From: Halobacillus massiliensis
GTDB taxonomy: Bacteria > Bacillota > Bacilli > Bacillales > Halobacillaceae
Direction of reading: 5' to 3'
DNA: 64,000 nt
NCBI RefSeq assembly: GCF_900166625.1
Contig: NZ_LT800499.1
Coordinates: forward strand, 62,001-126,000
Of this stretch, positions 17,657 to 27,540 are shown piece after piece (positions within the stretch are counted from its first letter, which is position 1; every line of letters begins with the position of its first letter). The notes under the pieces were generated by a model, which ran no database searches, had not been told where the DNA came from, and saw nothing but the letters and a program-made list of their open reading frames with translations. Made by a program: the position numbers and the translations under genes.

Positions 17657-18601
17657 ATGAACGATACGAGAAAAATTACAGAAGGGGCTTTAATGACAGG
17701 GGCTTATCTGCTATTGTTGTTGATAATTCTCTTTACCCCCATCGTCGGCTCTTTTTTAATATTTGTACTACCCATTCCCTTTATTTTTTACAGCTATCGT
17801 CACGGTTTTAAAGTCGGGATGTTAATGATGGTGGCGGCGATCGTTTTTACTTTAGTATTTGCCACCGTTTTTTCACTGCCGGCCACTTTGATGGCGGGAA
17901 TCGGCGGCTTGTTTGTCGGGGAAGCGATGCATAAGAAGCGTTCGGCTTATGAAACATGGGCATCCGGCTCCCTCGGGTTTATAATAGGGCTTGTAAGCGT
18001 CTTTCTAATTACTCAGCTGCTCTTTGGCATGAACTGGATGGATGAGATTCAGACAGCTCTCGATGAATCATTTTCAATGGCTGAGAACATGATGGGGGCT
18101 TTTGGAAGCAGTGAGGAAGTCCAGCAGCAGCTGACAGGAATGGAAGAACAGATTCGAGCACTGCCTGACTACCTTCCGAGTATATTGGCGATTATGGGTA
18201 TTCTGATTGCTTTTATCAGTCAGTGGGTCAGCTATAAAGTGATCAACCGGGTAGAAGGCAAAAAGTTTTATTTTCCTTCTTTCCGTCATTACAATCTTCC
18301 TGTATCCGTATTGTGGTATTACTTTTTTGCTTTGATTTTTTCATATGTCTTTGCTGAAAGTAATAACATTTGGTATCTGGCTGCAATCAATGTGTATACG
18401 TTAACGGGAGTTTTTCTCGTTCTGCAGGGCTTTGCTTTTCTTTTTTACTATGTCCATATAAAAGGCCAATCGAAGGCTCTGCCGATCGTCGTGATTGCAG
18501 GTTCCTTACTTTTCCCAACAATAGTAATGTATCTTATACGAATATTAGGTATAATTGATATAGGTTTCTCTCTTAGACAGCGCTTGGAGCCAAAGAAGTA
18601 G
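17657..18601 (+). CDS. yybS: YybS family membrane protein (DUF2232)
   Basis: A 314-residue protein with about eight hydrophobic segments, in the DUF2232/YybS family that typically sits directly before gdpP and rplI. A central soluble loop (about 120-170) is amphipathic. I chose the ATG at 17657, preceded by GAGGTG at 8 bases. Its function is unknown. Conserved linkage suggests co-transcription with gdpP, which starts 37 bases downstream. Confidence 0.9.
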   Translation: MNDTRKITEGALMTGAYLLLLLIILFTPIVGSFLIFVLPIPFIFYSYRHGFKVGMLMMVAAIVFTLVFATVFSLPATLMAGIGGLFVGEAMHKKRSAYETWASGSLGFIIGLVSVFLITQLLFGMNWMDEIQTALDESFSMAENMMGAFGSSEEVQQQLTGMEEQIRALPDYLPSILAIMGILIAFISQWVSYKVINRVEGKKFYFPSFRHYNLPVSVLWYYFFALIFSYVFAESNNIWYLAAINVYTLTGVFLVLQGFAFLFYYVHIKGQSKALPIVVIAGSLLFPTIVMYLIRILGIIDIGFSLRQRLEPKK

Positions 18602-18638
18602 TGTACGTTTCGCAAACGATGGCAGGAGCTGAGTAAAC

Positions 18639-20612
18639 ATGCCGAATTTCTCTAAAAAACCAACAATGAGCGGTCACTTATGGGTGATCTACGTCATCTC
18701 CCTGATTCTGCTGAGCTTTATCTGGTATTACCAGTGGGTGCTCGGGTTATCGATGACTCTCTTGCTGGCAGGTTCGATCTTTTACAGTGTGCGTACGGAA
18801 CAAAACATGATTAATGAAACAGAAGAATATATATCGACTCTTTCTTACCGCGTTAAAAAGGTAGGAGAAGAGGCGCTTTTAGAAATGCCGATAGGAATTG
18901 TCCTTTACAGCGAGAACTATAAAGTCGAGTGGGCGAACCCGTATATGAATAAGTTCACCGATCGGGACACAGTTGTCGGGGAATCATTAAACGAGCTCTC
19001 AGAAAGTTTAATCCCCAATATTAAAGAGGATCGCGAAGAAGTATGGCTTGAAATTGATAATTACAAGCTTCAGACCATTGTGAAAAGAGACGAACGTCTC
19101 CTCTACTTCTTTGACCGTACCAATCAGACAAAGATTCATAACCTTTATCAAGATGAGCAGACAGTACTTTCTGTAATTTTTCTCGATAACTATGAGGAAA
19201 TTACCCAGGGAATGGATGATACGGCGAAAAGTCAGATTAACTCCCAGGTTACTTCCATTTTAAACAAATGGGCGGAAAACTTTGGGATCTATTTAAAACG
19301 GACGTCCCAGGAGCGGTTTATGGCTGTTTTAAATCAGGAAATTCTGCAGCGCCTTGAAAAATCGAAGTTTGAAATCCTGGATGAAGTCCGTGAATTGATT
19401 ACAGATCAAAATGTACCGCTGACGCTGAGCTTTGGTGTCGGCAGCGGCCCTGTCAGCCTTCCTGAGCTTGGCGAACTGGCACAGTCCAGCCTCGACTTAG
19501 CCTTAGGGCGCGGAGGCGACCAGGTAGCGATAAAGGATGAAAGCGGGAAGGTCCGCTTCTACGGCGGGAAAACTAACCCTATGGAAAAAAGAACGCGTGT
19601 CCGTGCACGTGTTATTTCCCACGCTATGAAGGAACTCGTTCAGGATAGTGAAAGAGTGCTCATCATGGGCCATAAAGCACCGGATATGGATGCTGTCGGC
19701 GCTTCTATCGGGATTTTAAAAATTGCCCAGGCGAATGAAAAAGAAGCGGCGATCGTTCTGGACCCTGATGATATTGATTCAGGGGTCGGACGGATGATTG
19801 AGGAAATTGAAAAAGATGAAGAGCTATGGTCACATTTTATTACACCAGAGGACGCAATGGAGCTTGTAACAAACGAAACGCTGCTCGTTGTAGTCGATAC
19901 CCATAAACCTTCTCTCGTCATGGAAGAGAAGCTTTTGTCAAAGACAGAGCACGTAGTGGTTATCGACCACCACCGCCGGGCAGAGGAGTTCATTTCCGAT
20001 CCTACGCTCGTATATATGGAGCCATACGCCTCCTCAACAGCAGAGCTGGTGACAGAGCTTTTAGAATATCAGCCGAAGAAGCTGAAGCTCTCTATGCTTG
20101 AAGCGACATCCCTGCTGTCTGGTATTATTGTAGATACGAAGGCTTTTACATTAAGGACCGGCTCGCGTACATTTGATGCAGCCTCTTACCTCAGGGCAAA
20201 AGGAGCAGATACAGTGCTCGTCCAGAAGTTTATGAAGGAAGACCTCGATGTGTACGTGAAGCGGAGCCGTCTCATAGAACAGGCGAAAGTTTACCGGGAC
20301 GGCATTGCCATTGCAGCAGCCGACCGGGGAGATGTATTTGGTCCGGTTATTATTGCACAGGCCGCTGATACGCTGCTGACGATGACAGGCATTGTCTGTT
20401 CCTTCGTTATTTCAGAGCGAAGCGACGGCCGTGTAGGAATCAGCGCCCGCTCACTTGGCGATGTGAACGTACAGGTGATTATGGAGCGTATGAATGGCGG
20501 GGGCCACTTAACGAATGCGGCCACCCAGCTTGAAGATACAACGATTGAAGATGCCCGATTACTATTACAAGATATAATTGATGAGTATTTTGAAGGAGGA
20601 GACGACGAATGA
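18639..20612 (+). CDS. gdpP: Cyclic-di-AMP phosphodiesterase GdpP
   Basis: A membrane-bound enzyme degrading c-di-AMP to pApA, controlling potassium/osmolyte balance and wall stress. It has 657 residues. Two TM helices (about 14-30 and 33-50) are followed by a PAS-like haem domain (70-150) and a degenerate GGDEF domain (about 170-300; [10 protein letters not shown] replaces the classical motif). The DHH domain has [13 protein letters not shown] (about 342-354) and [11 protein letters not shown] (about 441-450), and the DHHA1 domain has [11 protein letters not shown]. The stop overlaps the rplI start (ATGA), so the two are coupled. Confidence 0.97.
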   Translation: MPNFSKKPTMSGHLWVIYVISLILLSFIWYYQWVLGLSMTLLLAGSIFYSVRTEQNMINETEEYISTLSYRVKKVGEEALLEMPIGIVLYSENYKVEWANPYMNKFTDRDTVVGESLNELSESLIPNIKEDREEVWLEIDNYKLQTIVKRDERLLYFFDRTNQTKIHNLYQDEQTVLSVIFLDNYEEITQGMDDTAKSQINSQVTSILNKWAENFGIYLKRTSQERFMAVLNQEILQRLEKSKFEILDEVRELITDQNVPLTLSFGVGSGPVSLPELGELAQSSLDLALGRGGDQVAIKDESGKVRFYGGKTNPMEKRTRVRARVISHAMKELVQDSERVLIMGHKAPDMDAVGASIGILKIAQANEKEAAIVLDPDDIDSGVGRMIEEIEKDEELWSHFITPEDAMELVTNETLLVVVDTHKPSLVMEEKLLSKTEHVVVIDHHRRAEEFISDPTLVYMEPYASSTAELVTELLEYQPKKLKLSMLEATSLLSGIIVDTKAFTLRTGSRTFDAASYLRAKGADTVLVQKFMKEDLDVYVKRSRLIEQAKVYRDGIAIAAADRGDVFGPVIIAQAADTLLTMTGIVCSFVISERSDGRVGISARSLGDVNVQVIMERMNGGGHLTNAATQLEDTTIEDARLLLQDIIDEYFEGGDDE

Positions 20613-21055
20613 AAGTAATATTTACATCAGACGTTAAGGGGAAAGGCAAGAAAGGCGAAATTAAAAATGTCTCTGACGGCTATGCCCGTAACTATCTGCT
20701 GAAAAATAATTTAGCGGTAGAAGCGACAAGCGGTAACCTTAAAGCCCAGGAGGCGAAAGACGCCAAGCAGGAACAGCTGGCGGAAAACGAGAAACAAGAA
20801 GCCGAACAGTTAAAAGATAAACTCGCAAAATTAGAAGTAAAGCTTGTAGCAAAATCAGGGGACAGCGGACGTCTGTTTGGTTCGATTACAAGCAAGCAGA
20901 TCGCTGAACAGCTGAAGAAGTCTCACAACATTAAAATCGATAAGCGTAAAATCGAGCTCGATGACCCGATTCGTACACTGGGTTATACCAACGTCCCTGT
21001 GAAGCTTCACAACGAAGTAACAGGAACGATTCGTGTTCACGTAGAAGAGAAGTAA
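20609..21055 (+). CDS. rplI: 50S ribosomal protein L9
   Basis: A 148-residue L9. The N-terminal domain is [31 protein letters not shown] long central helix (about 40-75) leads to the C-terminal domain ([33 protein letters not shown]). It starts on the last bases of gdpP, with GGAGGAG inside the gdpP coding end. Confidence 0.98.
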   Translation: MKVIFTSDVKGKGKKGEIKNVSDGYARNYLLKNNLAVEATSGNLKAQEAKDAKQEQLAENEKQEAEQLKDKLAKLEVKLVAKSGDSGRLFGSITSKQIAEQLKKSHNIKIDKRKIELDDPIRTLGYTNVPVKLHNEVTGTIRVHVEEK

Positions 21056-21093
21056 ATCGGTCCTTTTCACAAGTTTAGGGGAGGAAACAGCTA

Positions 21094-22455
21094 GTGAGTG
21101 AATTATTTAATGACCGGACACCGCCTCATAATATAGAAGCCGAGCAGGCGGTCTTAGGCGCGGTCTTTTTGGAACCAGATGCGATGTCGACAGCCGCAGA
21201 ATTCTTGCTCCCGGATGATTTTTACCGGGCCAGCCACCAGCGCATCTTTGAAGTGATGCTCACACTCTCTGACCGCGGGGAGCCAATTGACCTGGTAACC
21301 GTGACAGCCGCCCTGTCGAATAACAAAGTGCTGGAGGAAGTAGGCGGCGTTTCTTATTTAAGCGATATCGCCAACTCCGTACCTACAGCGGCCAATGTTT
21401 CGTATTACACGAAAATCGTCAGCGAAAAGTCCACACTTCGCGGTCTGATCCGTACAGCGACGAATATCGTAACGAGCGGATTTGCGGAAGAGGAAAACAT
21501 TGAAGACGTACTGAATGCAGCGGAGAAAGACATTTTAGAAGTTTCACAGCGTAAGAACTCCGGATCTTTTAAAAATATTAAAGATGTCCTGATCGATGTC
21601 TATGATAACATTGAAAATCTGCACAACAGTGATGGAAATGTAACCGGTATTCCAACAGGATACCGGGACTTAGATCATATCACTTCAGGATTTCAGCGTA
21701 ATGATTTAATCATCATAGCGGCACGTCCGTCGATGGGTAAAACGGCTTTTGCCTTAAACATTGCCCAGAACGTTGCCGTTAATTCGGATGAAAATGTCGC
21801 GATTTTCAGTCTGGAGATGGGAGCTGACCAGCTCGTCTCTCGTATGCTTTGCGCAGAAGGTAATATTGACGCTCAGCGTCTGCGGACCGGCAGTATGGAA
21901 GCAGAAGACTGGAACAAGCTGACGATGGCGATGGGAAGTCTGTCTAATGCCGGGATTTATATTGATGACACGCCAGGTATCCGGGTCAGTGAAATCCGCT
22001 CTAAATGCCGTCGTTTAAAGCAGGAACACGGACTTGGCATGATTCTGATTGACTATCTGCAGTTGATTCAGGGAAGCGTGAATTCCAAGGAAAACCGTCA
22101 GCAGGAAGTATCAGAAATTTCCCGTTCCTTAAAAGGGCTGGCACGTGAGCTGAACGTGCCGCTGATCGCTTTATCACAGCTTTCCCGTGGGGTAGAATCA
22201 CGTCAGGACAAGCGTCCGATGATGTCTGACTTAAGGGAATCCGGATCGATTGAGCAGGATGCCGATATCGTCGGTTTCCTATATCGTGACGATTACTATG
22301 ACCAGGAATCGGAAAATCAAAACATTATTGAGATCATTTTAGCGAAGCAGCGTAATGGACCCGTCGGTACCGTATCGCTTGCTTTCGTAAAAGAGTACAA
22401 TAAGTTCGTTGACTTGGATCACCGCTACAGTGATGCCGATGTTCCACCCGCTTAG
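21094..22455 (+). CDS. dnaB: Replicative DNA helicase (DnaB; DnaC in B. subtilis)
   Basis: The hexameric 5'-3' helicase at the replication fork, 453 residues. The N-terminal domain (RTPPHNIEAEQAVLGAVFL, residues 8-110) is followed by the RecA-like domain with Walker A AARPSMGKTAFALN (about 210-223), Walker B MILIDYLQLIQG, SLKGLARELNVPLIALSQLSRGVE and SDLRESGSIEQDAD. The start is GTG at 21094 after GGGAGGAAA. It ends the yybS-gdpP-rplI-dnaB run. Confidence 0.97.
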   Translation: MSELFNDRTPPHNIEAEQAVLGAVFLEPDAMSTAAEFLLPDDFYRASHQRIFEVMLTLSDRGEPIDLVTVTAALSNNKVLEEVGGVSYLSDIANSVPTAANVSYYTKIVSEKSTLRGLIRTATNIVTSGFAEEENIEDVLNAAEKDILEVSQRKNSGSFKNIKDVLIDVYDNIENLHNSDGNVTGIPTGYRDLDHITSGFQRNDLIIIAARPSMGKTAFALNIAQNVAVNSDENVAIFSLEMGADQLVSRMLCAEGNIDAQRLRTGSMEAEDWNKLTMAMGSLSNAGIYIDDTPGIRVSEIRSKCRRLKQEHGLGMILIDYLQLIQGSVNSKENRQQEVSEISRSLKGLARELNVPLIALSQLSRGVESRQDKRPMMSDLRESGSIEQDADIVGFLYRDDYYDQESENQNIIEIILAKQRNGPVGTVSLAFVKEYNKFVDLDHRYSDADVPPA

Positions 22456-22506
22456 CGGGGGGGCGATCAGCCGCTTAAGCACTGCTCTAAGCCGCATGAA
22501 CTCAAC

Positions 22507-22543
22507 AAAAAAGACTGAGCGCCTACCGCTCAGTCTTTTTTTA
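22507..22543. terminator. Terminator after dnaB
   Basis: AAAAAAGACTGAGCG pairs with CGCTCAGTCTTTTTTT. It is symmetrical, so it also serves the convergent HAD gene. Confidence 0.92.
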
Positions 22544-22580
22544 TATCATCACTCTCCGTCACGCTTCCCTTGTTCAGGAG

Positions 22581-23459
22581 TTACGCCGGATGTGTGGATG
22601 AACTATTTTCAAGCCAGTGGTAAATCGCATGGGCGACCCCATGCTCATCATTGGACTTTGTGATCATATCGCTTGCTTCAATAACGGTCGGCTGGCCGTT
22701 TGCCATGGCCGCAGACCGGCCGGCCATTTGGATCATCGACAAATCATTGGGGCTGTCACCAATCGCTGCCGTTTCTTCCATTTCTATTCCTAAATGCCGG
22801 GCCAGCTTTTTAAGGGCCAGCCCTTTGGAGGCTTCCTTATGCTCCAGTTCAAAATTGTGAACACCCGAGCTTACAAGCGTCAGGTCTTCTGTGCCTTCAA
22901 AGCGCCTCCACCCTTCAGCCCGCTTTTTATCCTCAAAGGTAAAGGCAAGAATATTATAAAGCGGCTGGCCTGACTGGATGATGTCCTTATAGGACTTCAC
23001 ATGGGCGAATCCGCTCTGGCCGAATTGTTTAGCCATCGAATGTTCCAGTGTCTCAATGTCGGTCTGAGGATTGGCTGATTTCAAACGATCGAGCTCAATC
23101 TGCAGCAGATGGCGGCCGTTCTCAGGAGTTAAAATCGCTTCATCTGTAAAGACCTCATAATAAAACCCTTTGCGCTCCAGCCACTCCAGAGCTTCCTCGG
23201 CATGAGCTTGCGGCAGCGGCACAGAGTCAAAGAGCCGGCTTTCAGGTGTATGGATCGTCGCCCCATTTGCCCCAATTACCCATGTATTGATATTGGTTTT
23301 AGAAAAAACCTGACGGACGTCAAACTCTGCGCGGCCTGTAGCTACCACCACTTCTACACCGTTCTCTTGTGCCTTTTGGATGGCTTCCTCGTTTTCTCTG
23401 CTGATTTCACTATTATGGTTTAACAGGGTGCCGTCTAAATCGATCGCTATTAACTTCAT
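22581..23459 (-). CDS. HAD-IIB (Cof-type) phosphatase
   Basis: A sugar-phosphate or flavin-type phosphatase of the Cof subfamily, 292 residues. Motif I is MKLIAIDLDGTLLN, with nucleophile D7 and D9. Motif II lies near VVVATGR, motif III is a lysine region (KEASKGLALKKLA) and motif IV is AIGDSPNDLSMIQMAG. A type IIB cap occupies about 85-190. It follows the DeoR gene with one base between, so it is in that operon and probably acts on a sugar phosphate sensed by the regulator. The substrate is unknown. Confidence 0.9.
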   Translation of the reverse strand: MKLIAIDLDGTLLNHNSEISRENEEAIQKAQENGVEVVVATGRAEFDVRQVFSKTNINTWVIGANGATIHTPESRLFDSVPLPQAHAEEALEWLERKGFYYEVFTDEAILTPENGRHLLQIELDRLKSANPQTDIETLEHSMAKQFGQSGFAHVKSYKDIIQSGQPLYNILAFTFEDKKRAEGWRRFEGTEDLTLVSSGVHNFELEHKEASKGLALKKLARHLGIEMEETAAIGDSPNDLSMIQMAGRSAAMANGQPTVIEASDMITKSNDEHGVAHAIYHWLENSSSTHPA

Positions 23460-23460
23460 C

Positions 23461-24225
23461 TTAATTTTCCTCCTCTGTCACAAGCAGCTCCACTTCATGT
23501 TGAGCCAGCACGTTCTGAAATTCCTCACTTGGAAGCTGATCGGTAATTAATAAATCTACATCCTCCAGGGAGGCATACCGATAAAAGTCTGTCACACCGA
23601 TCTTCGTATGGTCTGCAAGCACAGTGACCTGCTTCGCCTGCTGAACCATTTTCCTTTTCACCATGCCGTCTTCTTCATGTGCCAGCGTCAGGCCGTTTTC
23701 TGAGATTCCAACTACACCGATAAAGGCATGATCCACGTGATAAGCCAACAGCCGTTCAATGACTGAAGCTCCATACAGGAATCGGTGCTGTTTCTCCAAT
23801 TGGCCTCCTAATAGATGAATAGATGCATAAGGCTGGCTTGATAAAATATCCGCAATGTTAATCGCGTTAGTAATAACGGTGCATTCTATCTCAATCTGAC
23901 TCGCACAAGATTGAACAGTGGTCGAAGCATCGAGAATAATATTATCGCCTTTTCCAATAAGGCTTGCGGCTTTATGCCCGATCGCCAGCTTTTCCTTGGA
24001 AAAGGTTTGCAGCCGGTTGGAATAATCCTTTACTTCGTGAGGCTGTGAAGGAAGAATGGCCCCTCCCCTCGTCCGCACAACAGCCCGCTGTTCTTCCAGC
24101 TTTACAAGGTCCCTTCTAGCGGTATCGCGAGACACACCAAACAGCTCGCAAATCTTTTCTACAGATATACGGCGTTCCTTATTTAAATAATTTTGAATTT
24201 CAATTAATCGCTCTTCCTGATACAA
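23461..24225 (-). CDS. DeoR/GlpR-family transcriptional regulator
   Basis: A 254-residue sugar-phosphate-responsive regulator. The N-terminal HTH (ISVEKICELFGVSRDTARRDLVKLEEQRAVVRTRGGA) is diagnostic. The C-terminal DeoR sensor has IILDASTTVQSCA, TNAINIADIL, HLLGGQL and VTVLADHTKIGV. It is first in an operon with the HAD phosphatase. The upstream gap repeats ATAAGTTAT at 24253 and about 24315, which could be its operator (speculative). Confidence 0.92.
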   Translation of the reverse strand: MYQEERLIEIQNYLNKERRISVEKICELFGVSRDTARRDLVKLEEQRAVVRTRGGAILPSQPHEVKDYSNRLQTFSKEKLAIGHKAASLIGKGDNIILDASTTVQSCASQIEIECTVITNAINIADILSSQPYASIHLLGGQLEKQHRFLYGASVIERLLAYHVDHAFIGVVGISENGLTLAHEEDGMVKRKMVQQAKQVTVLADHTKIGVTDFYRYASLEDVDLLITDQLPSEEFQNVLAQHEVELLVTEEEN

Positions 24226-24336
24226 GTTATGGCACCTGCCTGAATTTTATTATATAAGTTATTTTAAGTAATTATGATGAAAAAATCAAGTTTAATAAGT
24301 ATATGTAAGCAATTATAAGTTATAAGCTAAAATAAG

Positions 24337-24349
24337 ATAATCGAACATT
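24337..24349 (+). promoter_or_regulatory. PurBox 1 upstream of purA
   Basis: ATAATCGAACATT matches the B. subtilis PurBox AWWWCCGAACWWT at 12 of 13 positions. Confidence 0.7.
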
Positions 24350-24367
24350 TTTCCTATTTCCAATAAT

Positions 24368-24380
24368 AATGTTCGTCTTT
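24368..24380 (-). promoter_or_regulatory. PurBox 2 upstream of purA, inverted
   Basis: Read on the minus strand, AAAGACGAACATT matches the PurBox with two mismatches. It faces box 1 across 18 bp, the divergent arrangement and approximate spacing used by PurR. Confidence 0.7.
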
Positions 24381-24384
24381 TACA

Positions 24385-24413
24385 TTGACTCCTTTCTATA
24401 AAATTGGTAAACT
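24385..24413 (+). promoter_or_regulatory. purA promoter
   Basis: TTGACT and TAAACT with a 17 bp spacer, starting five bases after PurBox 2. Confidence 0.6.
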
Positions 24414-24415
24414 GA

Positions 24416-25753
<1,338 letters not shown>

Positions 25754-25761
25754 AAAGTAAG

Positions 25762-25797
25762 CACGTCTTCCCATGAAGGAAGACGTGTTTTATTTTT
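25762..25797 (+). terminator. Terminator after purA
   Basis: CACGTCTTCC pairs with GGAAGACGTG, then TTTTATTTTT. Confidence 0.88.
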
Positions 25798-25841
25798 GGC
25801 CGATTTCGTTAAAACTAAAAGTGAGAGAAGGAGGAACAGCT

Positions 25842-26390
25842 ATGAAGAAAATCAGTGTATTTGCCGGATCAAGTGAGGGTCATGATCCCGATTTTACTCA
25901 GCATGCAAAGCAATTAGGCCAGGCCTTTGCAGAAAAAAATATCGAGCTCATTTACGGTGGAGCTAAAAGCGGACTGATGGGCCAGCTGGCCGATTCCATA
26001 TTGGAAGCTGGAGGTAAAGTGACAGGCATTATGCCGACACCTCTATTTGATAAGGAAATCGTCCATACCGGCGTCACTTCATTTATTGAAGTGGACACTA
26101 TGCATCAGCGGAAAGAAAAGATGAACGAGCTGGCCGACGGTTTTATCGCACTGCCTGGCGGTTTCGGAACACTGGAGGAGCTTTTTGAAACGATCACCTG
26201 GGCCCAAATCGGCCTGCACGTTAAGCCGATTGGAGTTTTTAATATAAAAGGCTACTATACGCCCATTATGAAGCTTATGGATCATTCTATAGAAGCCGGG
26301 TTTGTTTCCCCGGAGCATAAAAATCTATTAATTGAGTCTTCTGATGCGCATGATCTATTAAGCCTGCTTGAAAATCACGGCGAGTTTTAA
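25842..26390 (+). CDS. LOG-family nucleotide 5'-monophosphate phosphoribohydrolase (YvdD type)
   Basis: A 182-residue Rossmann-fold protein of the TIGR00730/LOG family, whose members release bases from nucleoside monophosphates, including cytokinin precursors. Diagnostic motifs are ISVFAGSSEG at the N-terminus, ELIYGGAKSGLMG, MHQRKEKM and PGGFGTLEELFE, the catalytic PGGxGTxxE. I chose the ATG at 25842 because GAAGGAGG lies 7 bases upstream. Upstream in-frame codons overlap the purA terminator. Confidence 0.9.
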   Translation: MKKISVFAGSSEGHDPDFTQHAKQLGQAFAEKNIELIYGGAKSGLMGQLADSILEAGGKVTGIMPTPLFDKEIVHTGVTSFIEVDTMHQRKEKMNELADGFIALPGGFGTLEELFETITWAQIGLHVKPIGVFNIKGYYTPIMKLMDHSIEAGFVSPEHKNLLIESSDAHDLLSLLENHGEF

Positions 26391-26463
26391 GAAATGTATT
26401 GCGTCTTGTTTAAATGATGTGATATGATATTCTTCGTTGCGGTAAAGAAGGATATCATTTCAT

Positions 26464-26540
26464 GGTCCGGTAGTTCAGTTGGTTAGAATGCCTGCCTGTC
26501 ACGCAGGAGGTCGCGGGTTCGAGTCCCGTCCGGACCGCCA
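26464..26540 (+). tRNA. tRNA-Asp (GTC)
   Basis: The acceptor GGTCCGG pairs with CCGGACC, and the T arm is CGGGTTCGAGTCCCG. The anticodon loop CTGTCAC carries GTC. The 3' CCA is encoded, for 77 nt in all. An in-frame peptide reading across this region is spurious. Confidence 0.97.
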
Positions 26541-26562
26541 TTTTTACTTTAATAAATTGTAT

Positions 26563-26635
<73 letters not shown>

Positions 26636-26643
26636 CTCTGAAG

Positions 26644-26681
26644 AAAAGGCGTCTGCTAATTTAAGCAGGCGCCTTTTTTTC
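26644..26681 (+). terminator. Terminator of the tRNA pair
   Basis: AAAAGGCGTCTGCT pairs with AGCAGGCGCCTTTT (one mismatch), followed by TTT. Confidence 0.88.
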
Positions 26682-26697
26682 TTATTGAGAATTATTT

Positions 26698-26848
26698 GTT
26701 CCGTCTGCCTGAATGAAGATAACCGGGCCTGGGGAAACGACTCGCTTTCCATGAGCGAACGGTGTGCTTCTTCAAGCTAAAGCCTTCCGGGAGCTCGCTC
26801 TTGTTCTGTGCTCCCATAAGGCTTCTGTGTTTCTCAAAAAGATGAGAA
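26698..26848 (-). repeat. Dispersed repeat, degenerate A-type unit
   Basis: It begins GTTCCGTC and keeps GGGCCTGGGGAAACGACTCG and CATGAGCGAACGGTG. The second half has decayed (AAGGCTTCTGTGTTTCTC) and the closing AACGGAAC is lost. It sits directly before the intact A unit at 26853, so this locus has three units. Confidence 0.75.
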
Positions 26849-26852
26849 TCTT

Positions 26853-27022
26853 GTTCCGTATGCCTGAAAATGAGAAACGGGCCTGGGGAAACGACTCGCT
26901 TTCCATGGGCGAACGGTGAGCTTCCTCGGGCTTTTAGCCCTCCGGGATCTCACCCTGTTCTATCCTCCCATAGGAGTCTCGCCGTTTCCCCCGGCCCTTT
27001 ATGTTTTTTAGAGTAACGGAAC
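26853..27022 (-). repeat. Dispersed repeat, A-type unit (intact)
   Basis: A 170 bp unit from GTTCCGTA to AACGGAAC, very close in sequence to 4156-4326 and 40526-40693. The 46 bp after it, GTAAGAGGCCAAAGGTAGAG and onward, is almost identical to the spacer at 4327-4371. The A-spacer-B block therefore appears to move or be copied as one piece. Confidence 0.88.
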
Positions 27023-27069
27023 CCTTAACGTAAGAGGCCAAAGGTAGAGGAGATTCCTACAAACATAGC

Positions 27070-27233
27070 GTTCCGTTTTCATTATAAAAGTTAAAGAGGC
27101 TGGGAAATGGCGAGACTCCTGCAGGGAGATAGAGCCATGGTGAGATCCGCGAGTGCAACGAGCTAGCTCACCGGCTCCCCGCGGAAAGCGAGCTATTTCC
27201 CAGCCGCTTTTCTCTTTCAACAGCAAACGGAAC
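27070..27233 (+). repeat. Dispersed repeat, B-type unit (intact)
   Basis: A 164 bp unit from GTTCCGTTTT to AAACGGAAC, with GGCTGGGAAATGGCGAGACT at one side and AGCTATTTCCCAGCCGC at the other, forming the closing stem. Together with the A unit it fills most of the gap between the tRNAs and the M23 gene. Confidence 0.88.
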
Positions 27234-27295
27234 AGACAGATTTTTTCATAGTCTGAAAGAAATGGCCTCCACTCTATCAGCTCTTCAACTCCCTA

Positions 27296-27312
27296 TGTAA
27301 CATCCTTGTAAT
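27296..27312 (+). promoter_or_regulatory. WalR box upstream of the M23 peptidase gene
   Basis: TGTAAC, five bases, TGTAAT matches the WalR consensus TGTWAH-N5-TGTWAH exactly. It lies about 50 bp before a TATGAT (27362-27367) that could be the -10. The walRK operon is the next one downstream. I see no riboswitch in the 170 nt between that -10 and the gene. Confidence 0.65.
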
Positions 27313-27540
27313 CTATTATGAATATTCAACCAATTATGAGAGTAAAATTACACAAAAAGTGTATGATGTAAACATTTACATGCGTAATCTGGAAGGAATA
27401 TTATAAAACATTTACATCCTATTTAAATAGCCCACAACGTATTTTTCCTATGTTAAATTTATAAAGTGTCAATAAATACGAGAAAACGACAAACATACAG
27501 AAAATGAGACAGACTGAGTAAGAAGTGAGGGGAAGAGAAA

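Noticed and set aside
27368-27540. Possible c-di-AMP (ydaO-type) riboswitch before the cell-wall hydrolase
   Set aside because: Such riboswitches often precede these genes, but the leader is AT-rich and lacks the conserved GGGGA and CCGAAG-type segments and any terminator stem.
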